DNA of 58,179 nt from Streptomyces viridochromogenes. Lineage in GTDB: Bacteria; Actinomycetota; Actinomycetes; Streptomycetales; Streptomycetaceae. Both the position numbers and the translations under genes were made by a program. Below, piece by piece: positions 17,354 to 25,975 of the stretch (positions are counted from its first letter, which is position 1; every line of letters starts with the position of its first letter). Below the pieces are notes generated by a model. The model did no database searches and had not been told where the DNA came from. It saw only the letters and a program-made list of their open reading frames with translations. Where the stretch lies: positions 1-58,179 of the forward strand of contig NZ_LGUR01000264.1 in assembly GCF_001270495.1 (NCBI RefSeq), in the 5' to 3' direction.

Positions 17354-17395
17354 AGGCGGGCGGGCGGCACGCCAACGCGCGCCACCCGCCCGCCT
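17354..17395 (-). terminator. Strong terminator hairpin downstream of hppA
   Basis: The arms AGGCGGGCGGGCGGC and GCCACCCGCCCGCCT pair over 14 of 15 positions around a 12-nt loop, 27 bp after the hppA stop on the minus strand. A GTGA-N8-TCAC inverted pair lies just beyond it at 17316-17331, near the lipoprotein promoter region. Confidence 0.75.
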
Positions 17396-17421
17396 CTTGA
17401 GCTGGGCCGTCGTAAGACCGC

Positions 17422-19827
17422 CTACGAAACCACCGCGGGATCGGCCGGTTTGGCCACCCTGTCGGCGTTGCCTTCGTCACCCATGGCGATGCCTCGCCGC
17501 TTGGAGACGTAGACCGCACCGACGATCACGAGGAGCGAGGCGACGGCGATCACGACCCGTACGCCGGTGTTCTTGTCCTCGCCGTAGCTGAACTGGATGA
17601 CCGCGGGCGCGATGAGCAACGCGACCAGGTTCATCACCTTCAGCAACGGGTTGATCGCGGGACCGGCGGTGTCCTTGAAGGGGTCGCCGACCGTGTCGCC
17701 GATCACCGTGGCGGCATGGGCCTCACTGCCCTTGCCGCCGTGGTGGCCGTCCTCGACGAGCTTCTTGGCGTTGTCCCAGGCACCGCCGGAGTTGGCCAGG
17801 AACACCGCCATCAGCGTGCCGGAGCCGATCGCGCCCGCCAGGAACGCGCCCAGGGCGCCGACACCGAGCGTGAACCCGATGAAGATGGGTGCCAACACGG
17901 CGAGCAGACCGGGCGTGGCGAGCTCGCGCAGGGCATCCCGGGTGCAGATGTCGACGACCTTGCCGTACTCCGGCTTCTCCGTGTAGTCCATGATCCCGGG
18001 CCGCTCACGGAACTGCCGCCGCACCTCGTAGACCACGGAACCCGCCGACCGCGACACGGCGTTGATGGCGAGGCCCGAGAAGAGGAAGACGACCGCCGCG
18101 CCCGCGATGAGGCCGACGAGGTTGTTGGGCTGCGAGATGTCCATCATCAGGTTCATCGGCGCGCCTTCGCCGCTGAGTTTCTCGCCCACGTCCCGCGCGC
18201 CGGTGGTGATGGCGTCGCGGTACGACCCGAAGAGCGCCGCTGCCGCCAGGACGGCGGTGGCGATGGCGATGCCCTTGGTGATGGCCTTGGTGGTGTTGCC
18301 GACCGCGTCCAGGTTGGTGAGCACCTGAGCACCCGCGCCCTCGACGTCGCCGGACATCTCGGCGATGCCCTGCGCGTTGTCGGAGACCGGACCGAAGGTG
18401 TCCATGGCGACGATCACACCGACCGTGGTGAGCAGGCCGGTGCCGGCCAGCGCCACCGCGAACAGCGCCAGCATGATCGATGTGCCGCCGAGCAGGAACG
18501 CCCCGTACACGCCGAGGCCGATCAGCAGGGCGGTGTAGACCGCCGATTCGAGACCGACGGAGATACCGGCGAGGACGACGGTGGCGGGACCGGTGAGCGA
18601 GGTCTTGCCGATGTCCATGACCGGGCGGCGGTTGGTCTCGGTGAAGTAGCCGGTCAGCTGCTGGATGACGGCGGCCAGCACGATGCCGATCGCCACGGCG
18701 ACGAGCGCGAGGATCCGCGGGTCGCCGTCCTTGCCCGCGATCGCCGCGTCGGTGACGCCCTCGAGGTCGGCGTACGACGACGGCAGGTAGATGAACACGG
18801 CGATCGCGACCAGCACGATCGAGATCACCGCGGAGATGAAGAACCCGCGGTTGATCGCCGTCATGCCGCTGCGGTCGCTGCGGCGCGGGGCCACCGCGAA
18901 GATGCCAATCATCGCGGTGATCACGCCGATCGCGGGCACGATCAGCGGGAAGGCGAGCCCGGAGTCACCGAACGCCGCCGATCCGAGGATCAGCGCGGCG
19001 ACCAGGGTCACGGCGTACGACTCGAAGAGGTCGGCCGCCATGCCCGCGCAGTCGCCGACGTTGTCGCCCACGTTGTCGGCGATGGTCGCGGCATTGCGCG
19101 GGTCGTCCTCCGGAATGCCCTGCTCGACCTTTCCGACCAGGTCGGCGCCGACGTCGGCGGCCTTGGTGAAGATGCCGCCGCCGACACGCATGAACATCGC
19201 GATCAGCGCGGCACCGAGTCCGAATCCTTCGAGCACCTTCGGCGCGTCGGCCGCGTAGACCAGCACCACACAGGAGGCGCCCAGCAGACCGAGCCCCACT
19301 GTGAACATGCCGACGACGCCGCCCGTGCGGAAAGCGATCTTCATGGCTTTGTGCGAGACGGCGGTGAGATCCTTTTCCGGTTCGCCCTCCGCTGGGGTCG
19401 CTTCCCGTGCGGCCGCGGCGACACGCACATTGCTGCGTACGGCGAGCCACATGCCGATATAGCCGGTGGCCGCCGAGAACGCGGCGCCGATCAAGAAGAA
19501 CACCGATCGGCCGATGCGCTGATTCCAGTCGTCCGCGGGCAGCAGCATGAGCAGGAAGAACACGATGACGGCGAATACGCCGAGCGTGCGCAACTGCCGG
19601 GCCAGATAGGCGTTGGCGCCTTCCTGGATGGCCGTCGCGATCTTCTTCATGCTGTCGGTGCCCTCGCCCGCCGCGAGCACCTGGCGCACGAGAACGCCGG
19701 CGACCACGAGCGCTGCCAGCGCGACAACGCCGATGACCGTGATGATGATCCGGTTGTCGTCGGTGAGCACTGCGGCTGCGAGGGTTGTGGGGTGGTCAAG
19801 CTGATGAGGGGTAGAAAGCCCCGCCAT
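17422..19827 (-). CDS. hppA: K+-independent membrane-bound proton-translocating pyrophosphatase
   Basis: The 801-aa integral membrane enzyme couples hydrolysis of pyrophosphate to proton export. It has about 16 membrane spans. The catalytic loop signature DVGADLVGKVEQGIPEDDPRN followed by DNVGDNVGDCAGM (residues 225-263) supplies the Mg-PPi ligands. The motif GNTTKA, with Lys at the position that is Ala in K+-dependent enzymes, indicates the K+-independent class. The C-terminal signature (NSGGAWDNAKK, GDTVGDPFKDTAGP) is intact. It is transcribed away from the bldG operon; its promoter must lie in the AT-richer 19828-20070 region, and it ends at the hairpin at 17354. Confidence 0.97.
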   Translation of the reverse strand: MAGLSTPHQLDHPTTLAAAVLTDDNRIIITVIGVVALAALVVAGVLVRQVLAAGEGTDSMKKIATAIQEGANAYLARQLRTLGVFAVIVFFLLMLLPADDWNQRIGRSVFFLIGAAFSAATGYIGMWLAVRSNVRVAAAAREATPAEGEPEKDLTAVSHKAMKIAFRTGGVVGMFTVGLGLLGASCVVLVYAADAPKVLEGFGLGAALIAMFMRVGGGIFTKAADVGADLVGKVEQGIPEDDPRNAATIADNVGDNVGDCAGMAADLFESYAVTLVAALILGSAAFGDSGLAFPLIVPAIGVITAMIGIFAVAPRRSDRSGMTAINRGFFISAVISIVLVAIAVFIYLPSSYADLEGVTDAAIAGKDGDPRILALVAVAIGIVLAAVIQQLTGYFTETNRRPVMDIGKTSLTGPATVVLAGISVGLESAVYTALLIGLGVYGAFLLGGTSIMLALFAVALAGTGLLTTVGVIVAMDTFGPVSDNAQGIAEMSGDVEGAGAQVLTNLDAVGNTTKAITKGIAIATAVLAAAALFGSYRDAITTGARDVGEKLSGEGAPMNLMMDISQPNNLVGLIAGAAVVFLFSGLAINAVSRSAGSVVYEVRRQFRERPGIMDYTEKPEYGKVVDICTRDALRELATPGLLAVLAPIFIGFTLGVGALGAFLAGAIGSGTLMAVFLANSGGAWDNAKKLVEDGHHGGKGSEAHAATVIGDTVGDPFKDTAGPAINPLLKVMNLVALLIAPAVIQFSYGEDKNTGVRVVIAVASLLVIVGAVYVSKRRGIAMGDEGNADRVAKPADPAVVS

Positions 19828-20071
19828 TCGTCCTCCTTGACGCTTGGGCTGAGCTCAAGATGTGGACGGATTCTAGGTACCCGAACCTGATCAAAACAGA
19901 GCGCGGTAAACGGAATTAGCCTTCACATGCCGTTCAGCAAATGATCGACATCACGCCACTGAACCCGAAAGCGCTAATGCCTCAAAACCATTGACGCCCG
20001 CATTTACTTGATCAAATTACCGGTAGATTGATCGTGAATTCCTTCACGAATTCCCCTGCGTCGATGGCGCA
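19828..20071. other. AT-rich upstream region of hppA
   Basis: No gene is present. The segment is unusually AT-rich for this chromosome. It contains the inverted repeats CGTGAA-N4-TTCACG (20033-20048) and GATCAA-N12-TTGATC (about 20010-20033), and two GAATTC copies. These are plausible operator or promoter elements for hppA, but no specific regulator can be assigned. Confidence 0.35.
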
Positions 20072-20110
20072 AACGCGAAGGGGCCCTGCTGAGCAGGGCC
20101 CCTTCGCGTT
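20072..20110 (-). terminator. Perfect 19-bp palindromic terminator downstream of the bldG operon
   Basis: The arms AACGCGAAGGGGCCCTGCT and AGCAGGGCCCCTTCGCGTT are exact reverse complements separated by one base. It is the first hairpin after the anti-sigma factor stop (about 75 bp downstream), with the four tandem repeats lying between. Confidence 0.8.
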
Positions 20111-20172
20111 GAGAGTGACTCGGGTTGAGAGTGACTCGGGTCGAGCGTGAGTCGTGTCGAGCGTGAGTCGGG
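20109..20172. repeat. Four tandem 16-bp repeats
   Basis: Units at 20109-20124 and 20125-20140 are identical (TTGAGAGTGACTCGGG). Units at 20141-20156 and 20157-20172 are variants (TCGAGCGTGAGTCGTG, TCGAGCGTGAGTCGGG). They sit between the anti-sigma factor gene and its terminator. The function is unknown. Confidence 0.85.
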
Positions 20173-20183
20173 TCGGCAGGTCG

Positions 20184-20621
20184 TCAGGTGAGCACCACGG
20201 CCGGCGGTGTGGTTGGCCAGGTCATACGAATCAACCCGCCGTGCTCCCCCGCGGAGACCTCCACGTCGTCGACGAGGCCGCTGATGACCGCGAGGCCCAT
20301 CTCGTCCTCCTCGGCATCCACTTCACCGTCGTCGCCCGCGGCACCGCTTGCCCGCTCACCGGGAACGGAGCGCGGCGCCTCATCGCCGACCTCGATGGAG
20401 AACTGTTTCTCCTCCTCGATCAACGACACCTTCACCGGCGCCGTGATGCCGACACTCTGATGCAGTCCGACGGCACGGGTGCAGGCCTCGCCGACAGCGA
20501 GCCTGACCTCGTCCAGGACGGCCTCGTCCACTCCGGCCCTGCGCGCCACCGCTGCCGCCACCAACCGGGCGGTCCTGACGTGCTCGGGCAGCGCGCTGAA
20601 GCGGAGTTCAACGGTGGCCAT
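20184..20621 (-). CDS. Anti-sigma factor kinase (RsbW/SpoIIAB-type), partner of BldG
   Basis: The 145-aa protein has the HATPase fold of serine-protein kinases that sequester sigma factors. The N-box is DEVRLAVGEACTRAV, the G1-like segment is DEMGLAVISGLVDDV, and the C-terminal strand is GLIRMTWP. An acidic insertion (about 97-108, DDGEVDAEEDE) separates the boxes. The gene follows bldG by 121 bp on the same strand. In S. coelicolor the equivalent gene is the bldG-linked anti-sigma factor (I recall the name ApgA, not certain). It should phosphorylate BldG on its conserved Ser and release or bind a sigma factor accordingly. The terminator lies at 20072. Confidence 0.9.
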   Translation of the reverse strand: MATVELRFSALPEHVRTARLVAAAVARRAGVDEAVLDEVRLAVGEACTRAVGLHQSVGITAPVKVSLIEEEKQFSIEVGDEAPRSVPGERASGAAGDDGEVDAEEDEMGLAVISGLVDDVEVSAGEHGGLIRMTWPTTPPAVVLT

Positions 20622-20742
20622 GCATCCCCCTCGGAACTACGGGCGTGCTGTCCGGAGGACCGGGCTGCCGAAAGCCCGAACCCCCTTCGCTTTCAACTTC
20701 TGCCGCCCCGGGCACGCCCTGCGGCGGGCCCGGGTCCGGTGG

Positions 20743-21084
20743 TCAGTCGGTCGCCGCCACCGCTTCCTCGACCGAGGTGTGGATCGGGAACACCTTGGTG
20801 AGACCGGTGATACGGAAGATCTTGAGAATGCGCTCCTGGTTGCAGACCAGGCGCAGGGAGCCCTCATGGGCACGCACACGCTTCAGGCCGCCGACCAGCA
20901 CGCCGAGCCCGGTGGAGTCGAGGAAGTCCACGCCCTCCATGTCTACGACGAGGTGGAAACTCCCGTCGTTCACCAGCTCGACCAGCTGCTCGCGCAGCTT
21001 GGGCGCGGTATATACGTCGATTTCGCCACCGACCTCGACGACCGTACGATCGCCGACGGTACGGGTCGACAGGGACAGGTCCAC
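20743..21084 (-). CDS. bldG: Anti-anti-sigma factor BldG
   Basis: The 113-aa STAS-domain protein starts with GTG at 21084, with GGAGG 4 bp upstream. The phosphoacceptor is Ser57 in [12 protein letters not shown]. The sequence is typical of BldG, a developmental regulator required for aerial hyphae and antibiotic production in Streptomyces. Unphosphorylated BldG binds anti-sigma kinases and frees sigma factors; phosphorylation by the kinases reverses this. It is co-directional with the RsbW-type gene downstream and divergent from the helicase gene. Its promoters must lie in the 83-bp gap and extend into the start of the helicase gene. Confidence 0.96.
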
Positions 21085-21167
21085 GGATCCTCCAGCACCT
21101 TGCTAATCGAGCGGTCGCCCCTCGGGACACCTCGGCTTGCAGCCCCCAGGACGGTTCGCCAGCCGCG

Positions 21168-23837
21168 ATGGCATTCAATCACTTACCGGCAGGCGTGCAC
21201 GACGCCTTGGTCCCATTGTCCGTCACGCCAGTGACACACTCGGTGCCGATGGCCAAGAATCACCGATCCGATCGATCCCCGACGGGCCCCGGTTCCCGGG
21301 TGGACCCGGGCGCGGTGCTGGGCCGACTCGCCTCGGGGCCGAGCCGGGCTTCGCGCATCACTCATACGGAGCATGTGCCCCCGCGGGAGGGTCGCCATGC
21401 CGTCTGGCCCGACCGGATCCGTGCGGAGATCATCGCCGCGGTGCAGACGGCGGGAATCGAACATCCCTGGGCCCACCAGGCACGCGCCGCCGAGCACGCC
21501 CTGGACGGCGACTCCGTGGTCGTCGCCACGGGCACGGCGTCCGGCAAGTCGCTGGCCTACCTCGTGCCGGTCCTGTCGACGCTTCTGGACGGCTCCGAGG
21601 CGCCGAACGGCCGCGGCGCCACCGCTCTCTACCTGGCCCCCACCAAAGCCCTTGCGGCGGACCAGTGCCGTTCGGTGAAGGAACTTTCACATCCGCTGGG
21701 CAATTCTGTTCGCCCTGCCGTGTACGACGGCGATACTCCATTCGAGGAACGCGAGTGGATCCGCCAGTACGCCAACTACGTCCTCACCAACCCCGACATG
21801 CTGCACCGCGGCATACTCCCGTCCCACCCCCGCTGGTCCTCCTTCCTCAAGTCGCTGAAGTACGTCGTCATCGACGAGTGCCACACCTACCGCGGTGTCT
21901 TCGGCTCCCACGTCGCCCAGGTCCTGCGCCGTCTGCGCCGCCTCTGCGCCCGCTACGGCGCCTCTCCCGTCTTCCTGCTGGCCTCCGCGACCTCCGCCGA
22001 GCCCGCGGTGGCCGCCCGCCGTCTCACCGGCCTTCCCGTGGTCGAGGTCGCCGACGACGCCTCCCCTCGCGGCGAACTGGTCTTCGCCCTCTGGGAGCCC
22101 CCGCTCACCGAGCTCCAGGGTGAGAAGGGTGCGCCCGTCCGCCGTACCGCCACCGCCGAGACGGCCGACCTGCTGACCGACCTCGCCGTCCAGGGCATCC
22201 GCTCGGTCGCCTTCGTCCGCTCCCGGCGTGGCGCCGAGCTGATCTCGGTCATCGCCCAGGAACGCCTCGCCGAGGTCGACCGCTCCCTCGCCCGGCGTGT
22301 CGCGGCGTACCGCGGCGGCTACCTCCCCGAGGAGCGCCGCGCCCTGGAACAGGCCCTCCACTCCGGCGAACTCCTCGGCCTGTCCGCCACCACCGCCCTG
22401 GAACTCGGCATCGACGTCTCCGGCCTGGACGCCGTCCTGATCGCCGGCTACCCGGGCACGCGCGCGTCCCTGTGGCAGCAGGCGGGCCGGGCGGGCCGCT
22501 CCGGGCAGGGCGCGCTGGCCATCCTGATCGCCCGTGACGACCCGCTGGACACCTACCTCGTCCACCACCCCGAGGCCCTGTTCGACCGCCCGGTGGAGTC
22601 GACGGTCCTCGACCCCGACAACCCGTACGTCCTGGCCCCGCACCTGTGTGCGGCAGCCGCGGAGATCCCGCTGACGGACGAGGACCTGGAGCTGTTCGGC
22701 CCCGAGACCGAGGCGCTGTTGCCGCAGCTGGAGGCCGCGAAGCTGCTGCGCCGCCGCACGAAGGCCTGGCACTGGACGCGCCGGGAGCGGGCCGCCGACC
22801 TGACCGACATCCGCGGTGGGGGCGGCCGTCCGGTCCAGGTGGTCGAGTCCGGGACGGGCCGGCTGCTCGGCACGGTCGACGCGGGCGCCGCGCACGGCAC
22901 GGTCCACGAGGGCGCGGTCCATCTGCACCAGGGCCGTACGTACCTGGTGCGTTCCCTCGACCTGGAGGACTCGGTCGCCCTGGTCGAGGAGGCAGCCCCG
23001 CCGTACTCGACGGTCGCCCGCGACACGACGTCGATCTCCGTCCTGGAGACGGACACCGAGGTCCCGTGGGGTGACGGCCGGCTGTGCTACGGCTCCGTCG
23101 AGGTCACCAACCAGGTGGTCTCCTTCCTGCGCCGCCGGCTGATCACCGGCGAAGTACTGGGCGAGACGAAACTCGACCTCCCTCCTCGTACGCTGCGCAC
23201 CCGTGCGGTGTGGTGGACGGTCACCGAGGACCAGCTGGACGAGGCCCGGATCAACCCGGAGATCCTCGGCGGCGCCCTGCACGCCGCCGAGCACGCCTCG
23301 ATCGGCCTGCTGCCCCTCTTCGCTACCTGCGACCGCTGGGACATCGGCGGCGTCTCGATCCCGCTGCACCCCGACACGCTGCTCCCCACGGTCTTCGTCT
23401 ACGACGGCCACCCCGGCGGCGCGGGCTTCGCGGAACGTGCCTTCCACACCGCCCGCACCTGGCTCACGGCCACCCGTGAGGCCATCGCCTCCTGCGAGTG
23501 CGACGCCGGTTGCCCGTCCTGCATCCAGTCCCCCAAGTGCGGCAACGGGAACGATCCGCTGCACAAGCGGGGGGCCGTGCGGCTGCTCACTGTGCTGCTG
23601 CGGGGAGCACCGGAGGGGAAGGGGGAGTCCGCCCTGGACCGGGAGGGGGAGCCCGTCCTGGACCAGGAGGGGGAGCCCGCCCCGGCTCCTGAGCGGCGAG
23701 AGGAGCCGACGGTGGCCACACAACCGGTCCAGGACCCGGCGTCCAACGGTTTGTCACCGCTGGGCCGAACGCCGGACTCCCCGTCTGCGGGTCGTCCGTC
23801 TACGGACCGTCCGTCGGCCGGTCGTCCGTTCCCGTAG
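21168..23837 (+). CDS. MrfA/YprA-type DEAD-like superfamily 2 helicase with C-terminal zinc (DUF1998) domain
   Basis: The 889-aa helicase has Walker A in ATGTASGKS (about 120-128), a DECH Walker B (VVIDECHTYRG, about 235), SAT (LASATS) and the helicase C motif QQAGRAGRSG. The C-terminal DUF1998-type domain carries a four-Cys cluster (CECDAGCPSC...PKC, about 775-790). This family includes MrfA, a 3'-5' helicase in mitomycin-damage repair. The last about 100 residues are low-complexity with short repeats (EGEPVLDQEGEP; RPSTDRPSAGRP). An alternative start is the ATG at 21249; neither has a clear Shine-Dalgarno. It is divergent from bldG, and its 3' end overlaps the convergent TadE-like gene by 38 bp. 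Confidence 0.9.
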   Translation: MAFNHLPAGVHDALVPLSVTPVTHSVPMAKNHRSDRSPTGPGSRVDPGAVLGRLASGPSRASRITHTEHVPPREGRHAVWPDRIRAEIIAAVQTAGIEHPWAHQARAAEHALDGDSVVVATGTASGKSLAYLVPVLSTLLDGSEAPNGRGATALYLAPTKALAADQCRSVKELSHPLGNSVRPAVYDGDTPFEEREWIRQYANYVLTNPDMLHRGILPSHPRWSSFLKSLKYVVIDECHTYRGVFGSHVAQVLRRLRRLCARYGASPVFLLASATSAEPAVAARRLTGLPVVEVADDASPRGELVFALWEPPLTELQGEKGAPVRRTATAETADLLTDLAVQGIRSVAFVRSRRGAELISVIAQERLAEVDRSLARRVAAYRGGYLPEERRALEQALHSGELLGLSATTALELGIDVSGLDAVLIAGYPGTRASLWQQAGRAGRSGQGALAILIARDDPLDTYLVHHPEALFDRPVESTVLDPDNPYVLAPHLCAAAAEIPLTDEDLELFGPETEALLPQLEAAKLLRRRTKAWHWTRRERAADLTDIRGGGGRPVQVVESGTGRLLGTVDAGAAHGTVHEGAVHLHQGRTYLVRSLDLEDSVALVEEAAPPYSTVARDTTSISVLETDTEVPWGDGRLCYGSVEVTNQVVSFLRRRLITGEVLGETKLDLPPRTLRTRAVWWTVTEDQLDEARINPEILGGALHAAEHASIGLLPLFATCDRWDIGGVSIPLHPDTLLPTVFVYDGHPGGAGFAERAFHTARTWLTATREAIASCECDAGCPSCIQSPKCGNGNDPLHKRGAVRLLTVLLRGAPEGKGESALDREGEPVLDQEGEPAPAPERREEPTVATQPVQDPASNGLSPLGRTPDSPSAGRPSTDRPSAGRPFP
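23793..23837. repeat. Three 15-bp tandem repeats at a convergent gene overlap
   Basis: The units CGTCCGTCTACGGAC, CGTCCGTCGGCCGGT and CGTCCGTTCCCGTAG run directly to the helicase stop. They are translated on both strands, as the helicase tail and the last residues of the TadE-like protein. Confidence 0.7.
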
Positions 23838-24339
23838 GACCGAACGGCGGAGGCCCCGTCGGCAGGTTCGACCCCGGCGGCCCCGCAGGCCCCGCCCGCG
23901 CCCTGACCTCCGCCGTGAACGGCCCCCGGCCCGACGCCACCGTCACGTCCGACACCTCCCCCACCAGCACGCACCGCGCGAGCCGCACGCCCTGTGCCCG
24001 AGCCACCCGTTCCGCGCGGCCGCAGGCCGCCGTATCGCCCTCCGCCCAGTGGTCGGCCGCCGCCAGCGCCGCGAGATCCGCACCGCCTGCCGCACGGTGC
24101 CGGGTCACGACGGCGTGTCCCAGGGCGAGTACGACGCCGAAGACGACACAGAGCACGGTGATGGCGCCGACGCTCCAGACGGTGGCGGAGCCTCGGTCGG
24201 AGCGGAGGCCGGCGGCAGGGCCTCGGACGGCGTATCGGCCGACGGCAGGCCACCGGATTGCACGTCGGCCAACGGCACGGCACTGAGCTGCGTGTCGGCC
24301 GATGACTGCTCTGCGGAACCGTGAGAAACCCTTTCTCAT
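23800..24339 (-). CDS. TadE-like exported protein of the helicase/secretion neighbourhood
   Basis: The 179-aa protein starts with an ATG that overlaps the TadE stop (ATGA, 24336-24339), so it is translationally coupled. After an unusual basic N-terminus of about 45 residues built from GR-A-V-G-R-type repeats comes DRGSATVWSVGAITVLCVVFG, a TadE-type membrane helix. A helical and Cys-containing domain follows (ADLAALAAADHW... CGRAERVARAQG..RCV). This matches the actinobacterial Rv3654c-like TadE relatives found in tad clusters beside this helicase. The proline/glycine-rich C-terminus overlaps the helicase gene. It is the last gene of the tad operon. Confidence 0.75.
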   Translation of the reverse strand: MRKGFSRFRRAVIGRHAAQCRAVGRRAIRWPAVGRYAVRGPAAGLRSDRGSATVWSVGAITVLCVVFGVVLALGHAVVTRHRAAGGADLAALAAADHWAEGDTAACGRAERVARAQGVRLARCVLVGEVSDVTVASGRGPFTAEVRARAGPAGPPGSNLPTGPPPFGPTGTDDRPTDGP

Positions 24340-24749
24340 GTCCCCTCCCCCACCCTCTCCTCCGCCATCGCCACGGCCTCCTCCCGTACCTCGACGGGGA
24401 GACCGCGCAGCACCGGCGGCTTGGCCACGACGACCACGCGGACCTCGTCCCCGTTCCGCCCCACCGTGACCGTCGCGCCGCGCGGTGCGACCTCACGGGT
24501 CACCTCGATGACCGCGTCGGCCGGATCCTGCCGGGCTGCCGCGCGGGCGCCCGTACGGGCCGCGTCCACACACTGGATCTGCGCGGCCACCACGAGCAGC
24601 CCCCACACCAGCGCCATCGCGAAGATCACCAGGACTGGAAGCACCACAGCCGACTCCGCCGTCACGAACCCCCGGTCCGAGCGCAGGTCCGGCCATGGGT
24701 CCAACCGTGCCTCCGATCCCTGCCCGCTCCTGCCCTCACATCCGCGCAT
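24336..24749 (-). CDS. TadE-family minor pilin
   Basis: The 137-aa protein has the class III prepilin-like signature DRGFVTAESAVVLPVLVIFAMALVW: a Gly, then Glu at +5 of the mature region, then a hydrophobic helix. This is the TadE family of minor pilins for Flp/Tad-type pili or related secretion systems. The start at 24749 lies 14 bp inside the pilin gene; the stop overlaps the next start by ATGA. The rest is a small beta-rich exported domain (VTVGRNGDEVRVVVVAK). Operon position and order match the M. tuberculosis Rv3654c-Rv3660c cluster. Confidence 0.8.
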   Translation of the reverse strand: MRGCEGRSGQGSEARLDPWPDLRSDRGFVTAESAVVLPVLVIFAMALVWGLLVVAAQIQCVDAARTGARAAARQDPADAVIEVTREVAPRGATVTVGRNGDEVRVVVVAKPPVLRGLPVEVREEAVAMAEERVGEGT

Positions 24750-24945
24750 CGAGGGCCTGCTTCACGATGTCCTGCAGCTCCGCGCTGACCTGCCCGCTCG
24801 TCACGACCTTGTAGAGCACCACGGCGAACGCCACCGCCGCGACGATCCCCATCGCGTACTCGGAGGTGACCATCCCCGCGTCGCTCCGCGCCGCCCGCGC
24901 CCTGCACACCAGGGCACGCATCCGCGCCCGTACCGCCTTGTACAT
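24736..24945 (-). CDS. Flp/Tad-type pilin (DUF4244)
   Basis: The 69-aa product uses the ATG at 24945, 9 bp after GGGGG; the longer frame upstream lacks family similarity. It has a basic leader with several Arg, then DAGMVTSEYAMGIVAAVAFAVVLYKVV. The G-x4-EY context is the Flp prepilin cleavage site, with cleavage after Gly by a prepilin peptidase, followed by the hydrophobic pilin helix. The C-terminus is short and amphipathic. It lies upstream of TadE with a 14-bp overlap and 190 bp downstream of TadC. No prepilin peptidase gene is visible in the window. Confidence 0.8.
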   Translation of the reverse strand: MYKAVRARMRALVCRARAARSDAGMVTSEYAMGIVAAVAFAVVLYKVVTSGQVSAELQDIVKQALDARM

Positions 24946-25031
24946 CTCAGCCCCCGTAAGACTCAGTCCTGTTGAAACCAGTTGTTGAAGCCTGCGCTTG
25001 AAGCCGGCTGTGGAACATCTGCGGCCGAAAT

Positions 25032-25067
25032 CCGAACTCGGACCCCGAACTCGCAACCCCGAACTCG
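25032..25067. repeat. Three short direct repeats in the TadC-pilin spacer
   Basis: CCGAACTCG occurs at 25032-25040, 25045-25053 and 25059-25067, a 13-14 bp period, with GGACC or GCAACC spacers. It lies in the 190-bp untranslated gap inside the tad operon. Confidence 0.7.
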
Positions 25068-25135
25068 GAACTTCCTCTACTGACCGGCCGCAGTTGCCGC
25101 CCGCCGCTCCGTCATCCCGTCACGCCGTCACCTCT

Positions 25136-25936
25136 TCACCCACCGCCCCCTCCCAGCACACCGCCCGCAAGCCCGATCACCACCGGCGCCACTCCGACCG
25201 CGATGAACGCGGGCAGGAAACACAGCCCCACCGGCGCGGAGACCATGACGGCCGCCCGTCTGGCCCGTTCCGTCGAGGTGCGGGCCCAGTCGGCGCGGGC
25301 CTCCGTGGCGAGGCGTGCGACCGGTCCGGCCGCCGGGAGCCCCGACACATCGGCCCGTTCCAGCAACCGCGCCAGCGCCCCGGCCCGTGGCAACGACGCC
25401 AGCCGCTGCCACGCCTCACCCGGCTCACCACCCAGCCGCACCTCCGCGGCGCCTCGCGCCAGCACGTCGCCCACGGGGCCGCCCAGGGCCTCGCCGACAG
25501 CCTGCGCCGCGATCACCGGACCGGCTCCCGCAGCGATACAGGCCGCCAACAGATCCGCCGCGAGCGGAAGTTGCCGAGCCACCTCACCGGCGTCGTGCTC
25601 CGCCACGGCACCGACCGCATCCTGCCGACGCCGCCAGAGCCACAGCCCGCCGGCGACGACCAGACCCACCGCCAGACCGGCGACACCGCCGACGAGCGCC
25701 CAACCGGCGGCCACGACCGCCGCCATGGGCAGCACGCGCCGCACGCCGCGCCGGACGTCGGACCGTCGGCGGTTCGACACCACGGTCGACACCACGTCCG
25801 CCGTCGTCATCAATCCGGCGAGCCGTCGCCGTGCCCTGCGCTCGTGCCGGGCCACGGCCCACCAACGCAGCAGCCACCCCACGGCCAGTGCCACCCCCAC
25901 GGCCGTCCCCAGCCTGTGGACAACCTCCGCACTCAC
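25136..25936 (-). CDS. tadC: TadC-type inner-membrane platform protein (T2SSF domain)
   Basis: The 266-aa protein has a GTG start at 25936 preceded by GGGAGGTGA. Three or more hydrophobic segments (about 5-25, 68-95, 225-262) flank a cytoplasmic T2SSF helical domain (LPLAADLLAACIAAGAGP... GEAWQRLASLP... ARLLERADVSGLP). This is the platform subunit that pairs with TadB and the TadA ATPase to assemble Flp-type pili or secrete. It is 39 bp downstream of tadB. The Pro/Gly-rich C-terminus ends in poly-Gly. Confidence 0.8.
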   Translation of the reverse strand: MSAEVVHRLGTAVGVALAVGWLLRWWAVARHERRARRRLAGLMTTADVVSTVVSNRRRSDVRRGVRRVLPMAAVVAAGWALVGGVAGLAVGLVVAGGLWLWRRRQDAVGAVAEHDAGEVARQLPLAADLLAACIAAGAGPVIAAQAVGEALGGPVGDVLARGAAEVRLGGEPGEAWQRLASLPRAGALARLLERADVSGLPAAGPVARLATEARADWARTSTERARRAAVMVSAPVGLCFLPAFIAVGVAPVVIGLAGGVLGGGGG

Positions 25937-25975
25937 ACCGTCACCTCCCTCTCGCGCCCCGACCGGTTCGAGTCC

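Noticed and set aside
17716..19890. 724-codon plus-strand frame opposite hppA
   Set aside because: Low-complexity Arg/Gly/Asp/His sequence typical of an antisense shadow.
23627..23700. Repeats near the helicase 3' end as a CRISPR-like array
   Set aside because: They are in-frame coding repeats (GEPVLDQEGEP-type) without uniform spacers.
25913..25922. Another TGTGGACAA-type DnaA box
   Set aside because: It lies inside the tadC coding region as a single copy; likely chance.
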